Program-made: the position numbers and the translations under genes | Source: Delphinus delphis | Lineage: Eukaryota; Chordata; Mammalia; Artiodactyla; Delphinidae | NCBI RefSeq assembly: GCF_949987515.2 | Contig: NC_082700.1 | Coordinates: 39,333,380-39,397,379 of the forward strand | Direction: 5' to 3' | DNA: 64,000 nucleotides | Shown here: piece by piece, positions 1 to 12,954 of the stretch | Position numbering within the stretch: the first letter of the stretch is position 1 | Layout: every line of letters starts with the position of its first letter | Notes under the pieces: generated by a model | The model's input: the letters and a program-made list of their open reading frames with translations, nothing else | What the model was told of the DNA's origin: nothing | Databases searched by the model: none

Positions 1-689
1 TAAATTAGAAAGAACTAGAACATTGAAAGAACTTGAATTATCCCTGTTCTTTAACAATTAAATGGCAAATATCACTAACAAGTAGATAAATCTTATAATG
101 TAAACAAAAATAATTAATTGGAAAAGAATAGATACTAACTTTGCAAGGTTTTTAACTTTTTGATATCAGAGAATAAATGTAACACTTATGTACATTTCTA
201 CAGATATATAAACTATCTTTAAGCTCCTATTTGAGTGAAAGATTTTACTAAAACTGGCAATGATTTTTACTATCCTCTATTAACTTGTGAAATTTACCTG
301 CATAAGAGACCTAAAGTACTTTTTTTCCACTTACCTTGTTTTTTCTGATGGTAGTAAATTTAATGAGACTGATTTTTCTGCTCCAGTTTATTTATGTATT
401 TGCTCTATAAGAAGAAAATACAGCAAACTAACTTAAAGATGATTCTATTTTGGAACTGTCTTTTAAGTCACATATTGAATTTTATTTAATTTTAGTAGTG
501 CTCTCAAACAGTACCATTCATAAGTCTCAGTAATTTGATAAAACAAAATATATTAACTAAATCAAGTATATTTTCAGACAATGTCATTCCAATCCCATAT
601 AAGAATGCCATTCTCAAAATATTTGTTATAGGAAAGCAGTTTACTCTTACCTTAGTCTGATTTATTTCATGCAACATTTTTGGGTTGGG
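1..689. other. AT-rich DNA, no recognised element
   Basis: This stretch is AT-rich with frequent stops in all frames. I see no open frame of coding character, no repeat family I can name and no tandem repeat. It ends where L1-A sequence begins. Confidence 0.6.
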
Positions 690-692
690 AAA

Positions 693-3656
693 AGCAATTA
701 AAATCCTACATCAAGAAATAAGAAACATCTCAAATAAAAAACCTAACCTTACACCTAAAGCAATTAGAGAAAGAAGAACAAAAAAACCCCCAAAGTTAGC
801 AGAATGAAAGAAATCACAAGGACCAGATCAGAAATAAATGAAAAAGAAATGAAGGAAACAATAGCAAAGATCAATAAAACTAAAAGCTGTTTCTTTGAGA
901 AGATAAACAAAATTGATAAACCACTAGCCAGACTCATCAAGAAAAAAAGGGAGATGATTCAAATCAAGAGAAGTAGAAATGAAAACGGAGAAGTAACAAC
1001 TGACACTGGAGAAATACAAAGGATCATGAGAGATTACTACAAGCAACTACATGCCAATAAAATGGACAACCTGGAAGAAATGGACAAATTCTTAGAAAAG
1101 CACAATCATCTGAGACTGAACAAGGAAGAAATAGAAAATATAAACAGACAAATCACAAGCACTGAAATTGAGAATGTAATTGAAAATCTTGCAACAAACA
1201 AAAGCTAAGGAACAGATGGCTTCACACGTGAATTCTATCAAACATTTAGAGAAGAGCTAACACCTACTCTTCTCAAACATTCCAAAATATAGCAGAGGAA
1301 GGAACACACCCAAACTTATTCTACAAGGCCACTATCACCCTGATACCAGAATAAGAAAAGTTGTCACAAAAAAAGAAAACTACAGGTCAATATCACTGAT
1401 GAACAGAGATGCAAAAATCCTCAACAAAATACTAGCAAACAGAATACAACAGCACATTAAAAGGATCATACACCATGATCAAGTGGGGTGTATACCAGGA
1501 ATGCAAGGATTCTTCAATATACACAAATCAATCAATGTGATACACCATATTAACAAATTGAAGGAGAAAAACCATATGATCATTTCAATAGATGCAGAGA
1601 AATCTTTCGACAAAATTCAATCTCATTTATGATAAAAACTCTCCAGAAAGTAGGCATAGAGAGAACTTACCACAACATAATAAAGGCCATATATGACAAA
1701 CCCACAGCCAACATCGTTCTCAATGGTGAAAAACTGAAACCATTTCCTCTAAGATCAGGAACAAGACAAGGTTGCCCACTCTCACCACTATTTTTCCACA
1801 TAATTTTGGAAGTTTTAGCCACAGAAATCAGAGAAGAAAAAGAAATAAGAGGAATCCAAATTAGAAAAGAAGAAGTAAAACTGTCACTGTTTGCAGATGA
1901 CATGATACTATACATAGAGATTCCTAAAGATGCTACCAGAAAACTACTAGAGATAATCAATGAATTTGGTAAAGTAGCAGGATACAAAATTATGCATAGA
2001 AATCTCTTGCATTCCTATACATTAATGATGAAAAATCTGAAAGAGAAATTAAGGAAACACTCCCATTTACCATCACAACAAAATGAATAAAATACCTAGG
2101 AATAAACTTACCTAAAGGAGACAAAAGACCTGTATGCAGAAAACTATAAGACATTGATGAAAGAAATTAAAGATGTAACAAACAGGTGGAGAGATATACC
2201 ATGTTCTTGGATTGAAGACTCAACATTGTAAAAATGACTATACTAACCAAAGCAACCTACAGATTCAATGTAATCCCTATCAAGCTACCAATGGCATTTT
2301 TCACAGAACTAGAACAAAAAATTTCACAATTTGTATGGAAACACAAAAGACCCCAAACAGCCAAAGCAATCTTGAGAAAGAAAAATGGAGATGGAGGAAT
2401 AAGGCTCCCTGACTTCAGACTATACTACAAAACTACAGTAATCAAGACAGTATGGTACTGGCACAAAACCAGAAATATAGATCAGTGGAACAGGATAGAA
2501 ACCCCAGAGATAAACCCACACACATATGGTCACCTTATCTTTGATAAAGGAGGCAAGAATATAGAGTAGAGAAAAGACAGCCTCTTCAAGAATTGGTGCT
2601 GGGAAAACTGGACAGCTACATGTAAAATAATGAAATCAGAACACTCCCTAACACCATACAGAAAAATAAGCTCAAAATGGATTAAAGACCTAAATTTAAG
2701 GCCAGACAGTATAAAACTCCTAGAGGAAAATATAGGCTGAACACTCTATGACATAAATCACACCAAGATTGTTTTTGACCCACATCCTAGAGAAATAGAA
2801 TTGAAAACAAAAATAAACAAATAGAACCTAATGAAACTTAAAAGCTTTTGCACAGCAAAGTAAACCATAAACAAGACAGAAAGGCAATTCTCAGAGTGGG
2901 AGAAAACATTTGCAAAAGAAGCAAGTGACAAGGATTCAACTCCAAAATTTACCAGCAGCTCATGCAGCTCAATATCAAAAAAAAACAAAACAAAACCAAA
3001 AACAACCCAATCCATAAATGAGCAGAAGACCTAAATAGACATTTCTCCCAAGAAAATATACAGATTGCCAAAAAACACATGAAAGGATGTTCAACATCAT
3101 TAATCTTTAGAAAAATGCAGATCAAAACTACAATGAGGTATCACCTCACACTGGTCATAATGGCCATCATTAAAAAAATCTACAAACAATAAATGCTGGA
3201 GAGGGTGTGGAGAAAAGGGAACCCTCTTGCACTGTTGGTGGGAATGTAAATTGGTACAGCCACTATGGAGAACAGTATGGAAGTTCCTTAAAAATCTAAA
3301 AATAGAACTACCATACGACCCAGCAATCCCACTACTGGGCACATATCTTGAGAAAACCATAATTCTAAAAGAGTCATGTACCACAATGTTCACTGCAGCT
3401 CTATTTACAATAGCCAGGACATGGAAGCAACCTAAGTGTCTATCGACAGGTGAATGGATAAAGAAGAAAGGTTCATGTATACAATGGATATTACTCAGCC
3501 ATAAAAAGAAATGAAATTGAGTTATTTATAGTGAGGTGGATGGACCTAGAGATCTCATACAGAGTGAAATAAGTCAGAAAGAGAAAAACAAATACCGTAT
3601 GCTAACACATATATATGGAATCTATAAACAAACAAAACAAACAAATATATATATAT

Positions 3657-3706
<50 letters not shown>

Positions 3707-3724
3707 ATATATATATATTTCTGA
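693..3724 (+). pseudogene. L1-A ORF2 remnant (reverse transcriptase and C-terminal part)
   Basis: ORF2 normally encodes endonuclease plus reverse transcriptase and copies L1 RNA at the nicked target. Here only the part after the endonuclease survives, broken into open pieces at 804-1208, 1399-1632, 1629-2090, 2234-2569 and 3227-3514. The reverse transcriptase core is recognisable: the first catalytic Asp block (IDAEKSFD, 1588-1611), the [10 protein letters not shown] block, and the FADD catalytic box at 1890-1901. The C-terminal HCWWECK part of the L1 Cys/His motif is at 3227-3250. The usual stop after the terminal YGI is altered, so the last frame runs into the TA microsatellite. Stops and frameshifts make it non-functional. 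Confidence 0.92.
3644..3719. repeat. (TA)n microsatellite with CA/TG interruptions
   Basis: An alternating TA tract with short ACAC and GTGT interruptions lies at the ORF2/3'UTR junction of L1-A. The A-rich linker seen there in the related copies is the likely origin. Short frames through it on both strands give Ile-Tyr repeats and are not genes. Confidence 0.95.
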
Positions 3725-4073
3725 GGAACCTAGGGGCAGGACAGGAATTAAGATGCTGATGTAGAAAATGGACTTGAGGACACAGGGAAGAGGAAGGGTA
3801 AGCTGAGACGAAGTTCAAGAGTGGGCATGGACATATATACACCACCAAATGTAAAATAGATAGCTAGTAGGAAGCAGCCACATAGCACAGGGAGATCAGC
3901 TAGATGCTTTGTGACCACTTAGAGGGGTGGGATAGCGAGAGTAGGAGGGAGATGCAACAGGGAGGAGATATGATGATATATGTATATGTATAGCTGGTTC
4001 ACTTTGCTATAAAGCAGAAAGTAACACACCATTTTAAAGCAATTATGCTCCAATAAAGACGTTAAAAAAAAAA

Positions 4074-4602
4074 TGAAAATGTGTCTTCAGGCATTCCATC
4101 TGGATATGTGTCTTGCATTCCATGTGGATATGTGTATTTCACACAAATTGGCATGAAGGCATAAATCTATATTTATGTAATAAGCACAATTGAAAATTAG
4201 TCAATGTAATAATGTTTATCTCTTGAAATAATATATGCAATAAGTCTTAAATTTATGAACTGTCTCTAATGTATGAATCTGTAGTATGTACGTACTAAAC
4301 TATCTATTGATAAATTTTACGATTGATTCATTGCCTCTCTAATATGATAATATAAATTAAACTCAATTAGGATGAAGAAATATTTATTCAACAACTACTA
4401 TTTTGCAAAACGCTCTTCAAATACACAAGGCACTCTTTAAACATCTAATTCTACACAGACACAAATTTGCTTATAGCCATACAGTCAGTACCTGTTTAGA
4501 ACATTCTATGTATTAGGCCCTGCATTTCCTATTGGGAATAATATGATCACTGTTCTTATGAAATTTATAATCTGGGAAATTCTTCTCCTTCAAGAATCTT
4601 CT
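4074..4602. other. AT-rich spacer, nothing recognised
   Basis: AT-rich sequence between L1-A and the first CHR SINE. It holds an imperfect duplication of a 'ccat.tggatatgtgt' motif near 4095-4140 and nothing else I can name. Confidence 0.5.
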
Positions 4603-4816
4603 GGGCTTCCCTGGTGGCGCAGTGATTGAGAGTCCGCCTGCCAATGCATGGGACATGGGTTCGTGCGCCGGTCTAGAAAGATCCCACATGCCGCGGAGTG
4701 GCTGGACCCGTGAGCCATGGCCGCTGAGCCTGCGCGTCCGGAGCCTGTGCTCCGCAACGGGAGATAATGCCACGACAGTGAGAGGCCTGCGTACTACAAA
4801 AAAAAGAAAAAAAAAA
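4603..4816 (+). mobile_element. CHR-type SINE (tRNA-Glu-derived), sense
   Basis: A short cetacean SINE of about 200 bp with an A-rich tail. The tRNA-derived head keeps an A-box-like segment (TGGCGCAGTG, 4614-4623) and a B-box-like segment (GGTTCGTGC, 4658-4666), which would form the internal pol III promoter. The body is GC-rich and CpG-rich against an AT-rich background. A short match of AATCTT on both sides may be what is left of a target-site duplication. It depends on L1 proteins for movement. Confidence 0.95.
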
Positions 4817-4921
4817 TCTTCCATTTTAATTACAAAGTCTAAAATAAAAGAACTTAGACTAGAAAATATTAAATGAGTTCTTGGCTATGAAAAAAGGTAT
4901 TTATTAACCATTAACTCTTAT

Positions 4922-4929
4922 CATGATTT

Positions 4930-4961
<32 letters not shown>

Positions 4962-5164
4962 GGTGGTACGCGGGCCTCTCACTTTGTGGCCTCTTCCGTG
5001 CGGATCACAGGCTCCAGACGCGCAGGCTCAGCAGCCATGGCTCACGGGCCCAGCTGCTCTACGGCATGTGGGATCCTCTCGGACCGGGGCATGAACCCGT
5101 GTCCCCTGCATTGGCAGGCGGACTCTCAACCACTGTGCCACCACGGAAGCCCCATGCTTTAACT
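4922..5164 (-). mobile_element. CHR-type SINE, antisense, with target-site duplication
   Basis: The same SINE family as the copy 100 bp upstream, inserted in the opposite orientation: a poly-T run of about 29 bases begins at 4932 and the tRNA-like head ends near 5152. The flanks carry a 12-bp target-site duplication with one mismatch, CATGATTTAACT at 4922-4933 and CATGCTTTAACT at 5153-5164. The body is about 80-90 percent like the other copies by eye. The inverted pair 4603/4922 could fold into a hairpin in a transcript. Confidence 0.95.
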
Positions 5165-8100
5165 TTTGAATTGCAGTCAATATGGAATGTGCAATGTTTT
5201 CAAGTCACATTCAGCTAACATAAGTTGCAATTGTTATGATAAAAAATGTTTTATCTTTTATTTCCATGTTGGCCAATAGCACATAAATGTAACAAACCAT
5301 TGACTACTTACTTGGACAAGATGTATTTGAATTTTTATATTGATATTTCAACTGAAATATTATTGTTAATTCACCTGAAGAGCAGTTGGAAAGTTTAGAT
5401 TTGTACATTTTAGATTAACAGAATTAAACCATTGAACTTCTCCTCTAGGACCTCATTAAGTTAGATTTTTGTTAGTAAAATATGTATTTTGAGCATTGGT
5501 AGTATATATGCTATACACAGTGTGTGTACAATACATTCTACATATTAACTATGTATGCATATATTCATGTATCCTATGTTGTGACACACATAGTAGAACA
5601 ATTGAAGATCATAAAATATTTTTTATTATACAGCTATTATGGGAAATTTATTTAATAATTTAATTTAAGATTCATTACTCATCCATTAGGTCAATACTGA
5701 AATATTGATGTGCACACAAATCTTCAGGGGATCTTTTTAAAATGCAGATTCCTGAGCCCAACTTCCAAAGATTTTTATCCAGTATGTTTGGAGGCCTGAA
5801 TTTCTAACTCTCAGGTAACACTGATGCATAGACTTCAGTGTGAGGAGCATTACACTAGATTTATAAGTCTCTATTAGATTATAATCTACTTGGAAGCCTT
5901 GTACCTTAGTAACTTTCTTCCTCAAACTGCATGTTTTATCAAAGACAAACATCTGAGACACAGGAATACTTACATCAAGATTATGTATGCAAAAAAAAAA
6001 AAAAGATTATATATGCAACTATGAGGGCAAACCTAAGAGATTTATAGTGTAATGAAACATGTCTTACTGGTAAAAAAAAAAAAAAAGGAAAAAAAAGAAA
6101 AAAGAGGCATCACCAGAGACACTGTATGGTGATCCTACCTTAATCGGTATTCTCATATTATTCCCATATTATTAAACATGAGTAATCCAACATTCAGAGC
6201 TGTATCCACTAGAAGTTTAAGAATATTCTTGGAGGAGAAAAAAAGATTTCCATAGAATTCATTTGAATAAGAGAGTACTTACGAATTTTATTTTTAAAAA
6301 ACAAGTTAGTGGAAAAACAAAGTACATAAATTAATGGGTATTTTATATAATTCTTGACACAAAAAGCTAAATAGACAAGAACACTGTTAGTTTCTCAGAA
6401 TTTAATTAATATCAGAACATAGTCTATTACTTTGTCGACCACCAGGAGAGAGGATCTGACAGATGTTTTAGTGAGGAGGAGGTGGAATTTTATAACAGAA
6501 GTCATTAAATAAGCTTTATAGTTAGTTGTAAATGAATTTGTAGAAAATGCATATAGTTCTCAGTTTAAGAAAGCATTTAAACATTATTTGTAAGCTCTTT
6601 GACATCAAAGTGTTTTAGAAGTTTTCAGATATGATTTTGAACTTTGTTTTGAAGAATTCTACATTACAGTTATAATGAGGATTCCAGCAACAAAATAAAC
6701 AAATACATTTAAAAGCACACTGTATAGAATTCTGTATTAACAAGGATTGTTTCTCTGGGTACACCATAACTTTTGAATCACGGTGAATTCATGGCTATTT
6801 TGTCCCTTTCTTTTGTCAGCTGCGTAAAATAGTAGCCATGATTTCTGAGTATTGAAAATCATTTTAGTAATATATATTTTGCTGTTCTATTCTAATATTC
6901 ATTTTCCTTTTAAATAAAAAACGGCTAAAACAAAACACTTGTAATGATAGCCAGATCTTGCTTTTCTCTATTCTCATTTTTAACCAAACCAGTTTCTTTT
7001 ACAATGAATAAGAAGGCTTTTAAAAGATAAAACTATAACACAATGATGTTTTATTTAATAGATGTCTGTTTCCATTTCCTAATATTTCTGGCAACCAATG
7101 TAGAAAGACTATAAAATTGCAGTGATTTTTAACTTGATATCTACTCTAAAATCTGTTTAAAAATACATTTCTACTGAAAAACCAAACCACTAATGTTTTA
7201 GAATGATATCTGAGTGTTTTTATTTTAAAAATTGAATAGTTATTAGAAAAGTATGTAAAAGTAAATAGAAAAAAAGGGTAGCAAAATATCAAAGGTGTCT
7301 GTATTATCACAGTCCTGGATTTGATGCAGAAGTGCCATTTAGCATTTATTCCTACAGGAGAGAGCCATTCAGGAAACCCTGGAAAATTATCCAGTCCATG
7401 TTAGTCATATGCCATGCAGGGGTATGTTTGAGCAAAATCCTAGAGGTCCTATACTTGATTACAAGTTGAGCTGTTTTCATTCCCCATAACCCTCTATTAG
7501 TTTATAACCTCCCAGTGTCAGAAAATTTTCTTGCTATAAATCACTGAATCATTTCAACAACCTCTGGGTAAAAGCTACACCTGTTCCATATATAAATGGT
7601 CTAACAGGCTTTATTGTTAATGTATGAGCTATACAGAGTCAAAATAAATGCTATTGTTAATGATATTCAAAGTTTGTGATGCTAACCAAGAACCATGATA
7701 ATATACTTTCTTCATTTTGGGCAAAAAGGAAAATGGAAGACTGAACAAACCAGTTAAGATAATAGCAAAAGTTCAGTTAGGACTCTTAAAATATTCATGC
7801 TCCAAAAGACCCCAAAGTTTTGTAGTTGGAAAAATTTTTTATAGAGCAAAGAAAAGGAAATGGTGTCAAATTCATACCCTAATGCCATCTCTTCTTGCGT
7901 TCAACTCCTAACATAAAATCCAGATTTATTTTCTATGTTCATAATTTCTTCTTTCTCTCACTCTATCTCAACTCCTGCTGTGGATTGACAAATTCATCAG
8001 ATTTGTGGGTGGCCATTGTCTAAATGTTGTAACTATGTGTTGATTAGGTCAAGGTATTAGTCAAAATTATTTGAAGATTTATAACTATTCTACTAACTTT

Positions 8101-9880
8101 TTGTTTTAGAAATAATGAAGAGACAGGTCCGTGCTCTTTTTGAATTTCTTCACCCCTCGCACCTTTTATACAAAACTGGACTTTTCTCATTAAGTTAGAC
8201 TTCTGTGTTCATGAAAACTCAAGGATTTATAAAATGATTTCTTCCTAGGGAAGAGATATCATTTATATACACTTGGGAAATGCTTAGATAAGACTATGCC
8301 GTGAGCTCTATGATCATTTTAGTAAACTATTAAGAATTATATGCTATCATATGATATAAGAAATTACATTCATTTATAAATTTTCTTTCACCATGACTTA
8401 TCAAACCAATTATTCTTATTACCAACTAGCTTAGTGTTTGTTTCTGTTTTGCTTTCTTTACAATTGTTGCCATAATTTTATGTGTAAGCAGATTGGTCAT
8501 CTTTGTAATTGATGAAAATTACGTATTATTTCAACTTTGTTAATAATGACAGACCAAGAATTGAAATACATTATAGCAGAACCTTAATATATCAGTCCTT
8601 AAATGAGTAACATTATTAACTGAAAAATAAAATGACACAGTATACATTTTAATGAGTGTACATTTTAATGAATCTCAAAAAAGTTTGGAAGTCATTGGCA
8701 GTGTTTTACTTCTTATGGTTTTATAATAAGCTGTTCAACAAGAATAGGAAAATATAGTTAGTGTTTAAGTTTAAAGAAATCTAATTTTATACTACTACTA
8801 ATAGTCCTCTAGGTTTTAATCTAATCCATTATATAATGGAGTGTTAATTTTTTATTTTTGAACATGTAAGAAAGTGTTGTCTCTGAGTATTTACTCCCAA
8901 AGGTAATCCTTTTCGGCTGAGAAGGTCATTGGGGAATTAGGATCTGAGCTCTTATTAGAATAAATATGTTATCTATTTTTTGCAGTATGTTTTATTTGTC
9001 GTGATCACTGTGACTGCTTAGATAACGTCTCCATTTTTGTACTTTGCTTAGACATCTATGTGTCACCCTCTCCATAGAATGTCAGTGGCTGAGAAATCGG
9101 AAATGGAGGAATCAAAAATTTTCAGACCATTCTGTTATGGTATTAGTGACTATAAAAGATTATGTTTGAACTTAGTGGTATAAATTTAGAGTAAGCAATA
9201 GAAGGCAGGAGAAGCTGTATTAGCTAGGGCTTATCTAGCCTAAGATTTATACACAAAGGTGGTCAAGCTGAATGTTAATATCAGACAATCCAAGATTTGG
9301 TAGAAGGAAATAAGAAATGCTTACGCTGTTCCCATTAGATAAGGAAAAGAATGAGGAAAGCAAGGTAGAAGATAACCTGTCTCCTGTGTTCTTTCTCCAA
9401 CTAGTTTTTTCTGTCAGTATTTTCATGAAACTTGAAGAAAAACAATTTAGTGTTTCCTAAAACACCTTGATTTCATAAGTCAGTTTCCATTATTGCAAAG
9501 AAGAATGAGGATTGTTTTCCATGCTAGTTAATCTGTCATCATGGGTCCACAGATGCAGAAAACTGTCTGTGATTTAATATATTCATCAGCAGAAGAAATA
9601 TTTTTAAATAAGGCTTTAATTTTAAGCAAACACAACTAAAATCTATTTTTTATTCTCCAGATGACAGTTGGGAAATGTTTGTCTGGAAATAGTTATGATT
9701 ATAAGTATTCCCCACCCGGGTTCACTTTGTTGTTTACAAACTGACCGGGTTTGCTATGTGCTGATTTACACATGCTTTGGGGAGTATTTTCTTACCTTTT
9801 AAAAGTGGCCACTTTTGAAAGTTTTCTTCAAAATGATGATAGTATTCAGTATGATATATAAAATATAAAATCATTATGAT
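5165..9880. other. 4.7 kb AT-rich DNA with no recognised element
   Basis: No coding-like frame and no repeat I can name with confidence. A-rich runs lie at 5991-6004 and 6071-6108. A CTCF-like motif lies at 6436-6453. Degraded ancient repeats are likely but below what can be identified by eye. Confidence 0.5.
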
Positions 9881-9897
9881 AAAATTAATAATTCTAG
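9881..9897. repeat. 5' target-site duplication of L1-B
   Basis: AAAATTAATAATTCTAG lies immediately before the L1-B 5' end and is repeated exactly at 17554-17570 after its 3' end. The 17-bp length is typical for target-primed reverse transcription. Confidence 0.95.
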
Positions 9898-12008
9898 GGG
9901 GAACCTTCAAGAAGGTGGAGGAGTAAGACGTGGAGATCACCTTCCTCCCCACAGATACATCAGATATACATCTACATGTGGAACAACTCCTACAGAACAC
10001 CTACTGAACGCTGGCTGAAGGCCTCAGACTTCCCAAAAGGCAAGAAACTCCCCATGTACCTGGGTAGGGCAAAAGAATAAAGAAAAAGAATAGGGATGGG
10101 ACTTGCACCTCGGGGAAGGAGCAGTGAAGGAGGAAAACTTTCCACACACTAGGAAGCACCTTCACTGGTGGAGACAGGGGGTGGGTGGGGGGAAGCTTCA
10201 GAGCCATGGACGAGGGCGCAGAAACTGGGGCAGAGGGCAAAATGGAGAGATTCCCACACAGAGGATAGGTGTTGACAAGCAGTCATCAACCTGAGAGGCT
10301 TGTCTGCTCATCCACCGGGGCAGGTGGGGGCTGGGAGACGAGGCTCTGACTTTGGAGTTCAGATCCCAGGGAGAGGACTAAGTTTGGCTGCATGAACACA
10401 GCCAGAAGGGAGCTAGTGTACCACAGCTAGCCAGAAGGGAGTCCAGAAAATAGTCTGGAACTGCCTAAGAGGCAAGAGACCATTGTTTCATGGTGCTCAA
10501 GGAGAGGGGATTCTCCTAAACGAGCTCCAGAGACAGGCACGAGCCATAGCTATCAGCACAGACACCAGAGATGGGCATGAAATGCTAAGGCTGCTGCTGC
10601 AGCCACCTGGAATCGTGTGTAAGCACAGGTCACTATCCATACCTCCCCACCCAGAACCCTGTGCAGCCCACCACTGCCAGTGTCCTGTGATCCAGGGACA
10701 ACTTCCCCAGGAGAACACATGGCACACCTCAGGCTGTTACAATGTCGTGCGGGTCTCTGAAGCTGCAGGCTCACCCCACATTCTGTACCCTTCCCTCCCC
10801 CCGCCCTGAGTGAGCCAGAGCTCCCTAATCAGCTGCTATTTTGTCCTCATCCTCTCTGGGCAGGGAACAGACGCCCTCAGGTGACCTACAGGCAAGGTGG
10901 GTGTGGGGGATAATCCAAAAGTGAACCCCAGGAGCTGTGCAAACAAAGAAGAGAAAGGGAAATTTCTCCCAGCAGCCTCATGAGCAGCAGATTAAATCTC
11001 CACAATCAACTTGATGTACACTGCATCTGTGGAATACCTAAATAGACAGCAAAGCATCCCAAAACTGAGGCAGTGAACTTTGGGAGCAACTGTGGACTTG
11101 GGGTTTGCTCTCTGTATCTAATTTGTTTCTGGTTTTATGTTTATCTTAGTTTAGTATTTAGACATTATTATCATTGGTAGATTTGTGTATTGGTTTGGTT
11201 GCTCTCTTCCTTCATTTTATATATATATATATTTTTTTCTTTTTTATCTTTTCGTGAGTGTGTGTGTATGCTTCTTTATGTGATTTTGTCTGTATAGCTT
11301 TGTTTTTACCATTTGTCCTAGGGTTCTGTCTGACTGTTTTTTATTTTTAGTATAATTTTCAGCACTTGTTATCATTGGTGCATTTGCTTTTTGGTTTGGT
11401 TGCTCTCTTCTTTCTTTCTTTCTTTTTTTCTACTTTTAATTTTATTTTTTATTTTAATAACTTTATTTTATTTTTCTTTCTTTCTTGTTTTTCTCCCTTT
11501 TCTTCTGAGCCATGTAGCTGACACGGTCTTGCTGCTCTGGCCGCATGTCAGGCCTGAGCCTCTAAGGTGGGGGAGCTGAGTTCAGGACATTGGACCACCA
11601 GAGACCTCCTGGCCCCATGTAATATCAAATGATGAAAGCTCTCCCAGAGATCTCCATCTCAATGCTAAGACCCAGCTCCACTCAAAGACCAGCCATCTCC
11701 AGTGGTGGACACCTCATGCCAAACAACTAGTGAGAAAGGAACAAAACACCATCCATTAGCAGAGAGGCTGCCTAAAATCATAATAAGATCAAAGACACCC
11801 AAAAACACATCACCAGATGTGCTCCTACTCACCAGAAAGACAAGATCCAGTCTCATCCACAAGAACACAGGCACAACTCCCCTCCACCAGGAAGCCTACA
11901 TAACACACTGAACCAACTGTACCCACTGATAGTAGAAACCAAAAACAGTGAGAACTACAAATCTGAAGCTGGTGAAAAGGAGACTGCAAACACAGTAAGT
12001 TAAGCAAA
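9898..12008 (+). promoter_or_regulatory. L1-B 5'UTR (internal promoter region)
   Basis: The first 1.2 kb is GC-richer and contains CpGs; it begins with GAACCTTCAAGAAGG, which matches the start of L1-C. From about 11100 to 11510 it becomes T-rich with TTTC runs, then changes to a purine/CA-rich leader before ORF1. L1 5'UTRs carry an RNA polymerase II promoter; activity of this decayed copy is not shown. Short frames here (for example 10483-10809 + and 10497-10727 -) are part of this UTR. Confidence 0.85.
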
Positions 12009-12896
12009 ATGAGAAGACAGAGAAATACATAGCAGATGAAGGAACAAGGTAAAAACACACAAGACCAAACAAATGAAGAGGAAATAGGCAGTCTACCTGA
12101 AAACGAATTCAGAGCAATGTTACTAAAGATGACCTAAAATCTTGGAAATAGAATGGATAAAATACAAGAAACGTTTAACAAGGACTTAGAAGAATTAAAG
12201 AGCAAGCAAACGATGATGAACAACACAATAAATGAAATTTAAAAATCTCTAGAAGGAATCAATGCAGAATAACTGAGGCAGAAGAATGGATAAATGATGT
12301 GGAAGATAAAAGAGTGGAAATAACTACCACAGAACAGAATAAAGAAAAAAGAGTGAAAAGAATTGATGACAGTCTCAGAGACCTCTGGGACAACATTAAA
12401 CATACTAACATTCGAATTCTAGGGGACCCAGATGAAGAAGAGAAAAAGAAAGGGACTGAGAAAATATTTGAAGAGATTATGGTTGAAAATTTCCCTAATA
12501 TGGGAAAATAAATAGTCAATCAAGTCCAGGAAGCACAGAGAGTCCCATACAGGTTAAATTCAAGGAGAAACCACCAAGACACATATTAAACAAATTATCA
12601 AAAAATACAAAGAAAAAAATTCTTAAAAGCAGCAGGGAAAAGCAACAAATAACATACGGAGAATCCCCATAGGGTTGACAGCTGATCGTTCAGCAGAAAC
12701 TCTGCAAGCCAGAAGGTAGTGGCAGGACATACTTAAACTGATGAAAGGGAAAAATGTACAACCAACATTACTTTTCCCAGCAAGGATCTCATTCAGATTC
12801 AAAAGAGAAATTAAAAACTTTACACACAAGCAAAAACTAAGAGGATTCAGCACCACCATACCAGCTTTACAACAAATGCTGAAGGAACTCCTCTAG
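12009..12896 (+). pseudogene. L1-B ORF1 (RNA-binding chaperone), broken
   Basis: ORF1 encodes the trimeric RNA-binding protein of the L1 particle. The start chosen is the ATG at 12009, because its frame reads into the NEEEIGSLPE segment shared with L1-C and ends at the matching TAG at 12894-12896. The span of 888 nt is about 295 codons, close to ORF1 of other artiodactyl L1s. In-frame stops occur at codon 8 (TAG, 12030-12032), at 12135-12137 and at 12240-12242, and a frameshift puts the coiled-coil/RRM part (12299-12511) in another frame. It is non-functional. Confidence 0.9.
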
Positions 12897-12954
12897 GTAG
12901 GAAACACAAGAGAAGGAAAAGACGTACAATTACAAACCCAAACCAATTAAGAAA

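Larger units (their letters stand above)
690..4073 (+). mobile_element. LINE-1 element, 5'-truncated (L1-A)
   Basis: Non-LTR retrotransposon of the same L1 group as the copies at 9898 and 41204. It starts inside ORF2, downstream of the endonuclease domain, so the 5'UTR, ORF1 and endonuclease are absent, as expected from incomplete reverse transcription. The aligned blocks run through the reverse transcriptase, the cysteine-rich C-terminus and a 3'UTR of about 350 bp that ends in an AATAAA-containing tail and a short A run at 4063-4072. No convincing target-site duplication was found; only a 5-base match is visible. It is on the + strand, like L1-B and L1-C. Confidence 0.93.

Noticed and set aside
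4603..4816. A tRNA gene at the A/B-box-like sequences.
   Set aside because: The cloverleaf is not complete, and the sequence is the head of a dispersed SINE with an A-rich tail.
10103..10809. Short frames in a GC-rich region as possible exons.
   Set aside because: The region aligns with the L1-C 5'UTR and is part of L1-B.
12072..12086. ATGAAGAGGAAATAG in L1-B (and 43306-43320 in L1-C), seeming to be an ORF1 start with a shared stop at codon 5.
   Set aside because: The true ORF1 frame reads NEEEIG across this site and starts upstream (12009 and 43241), so the stop is out of frame.
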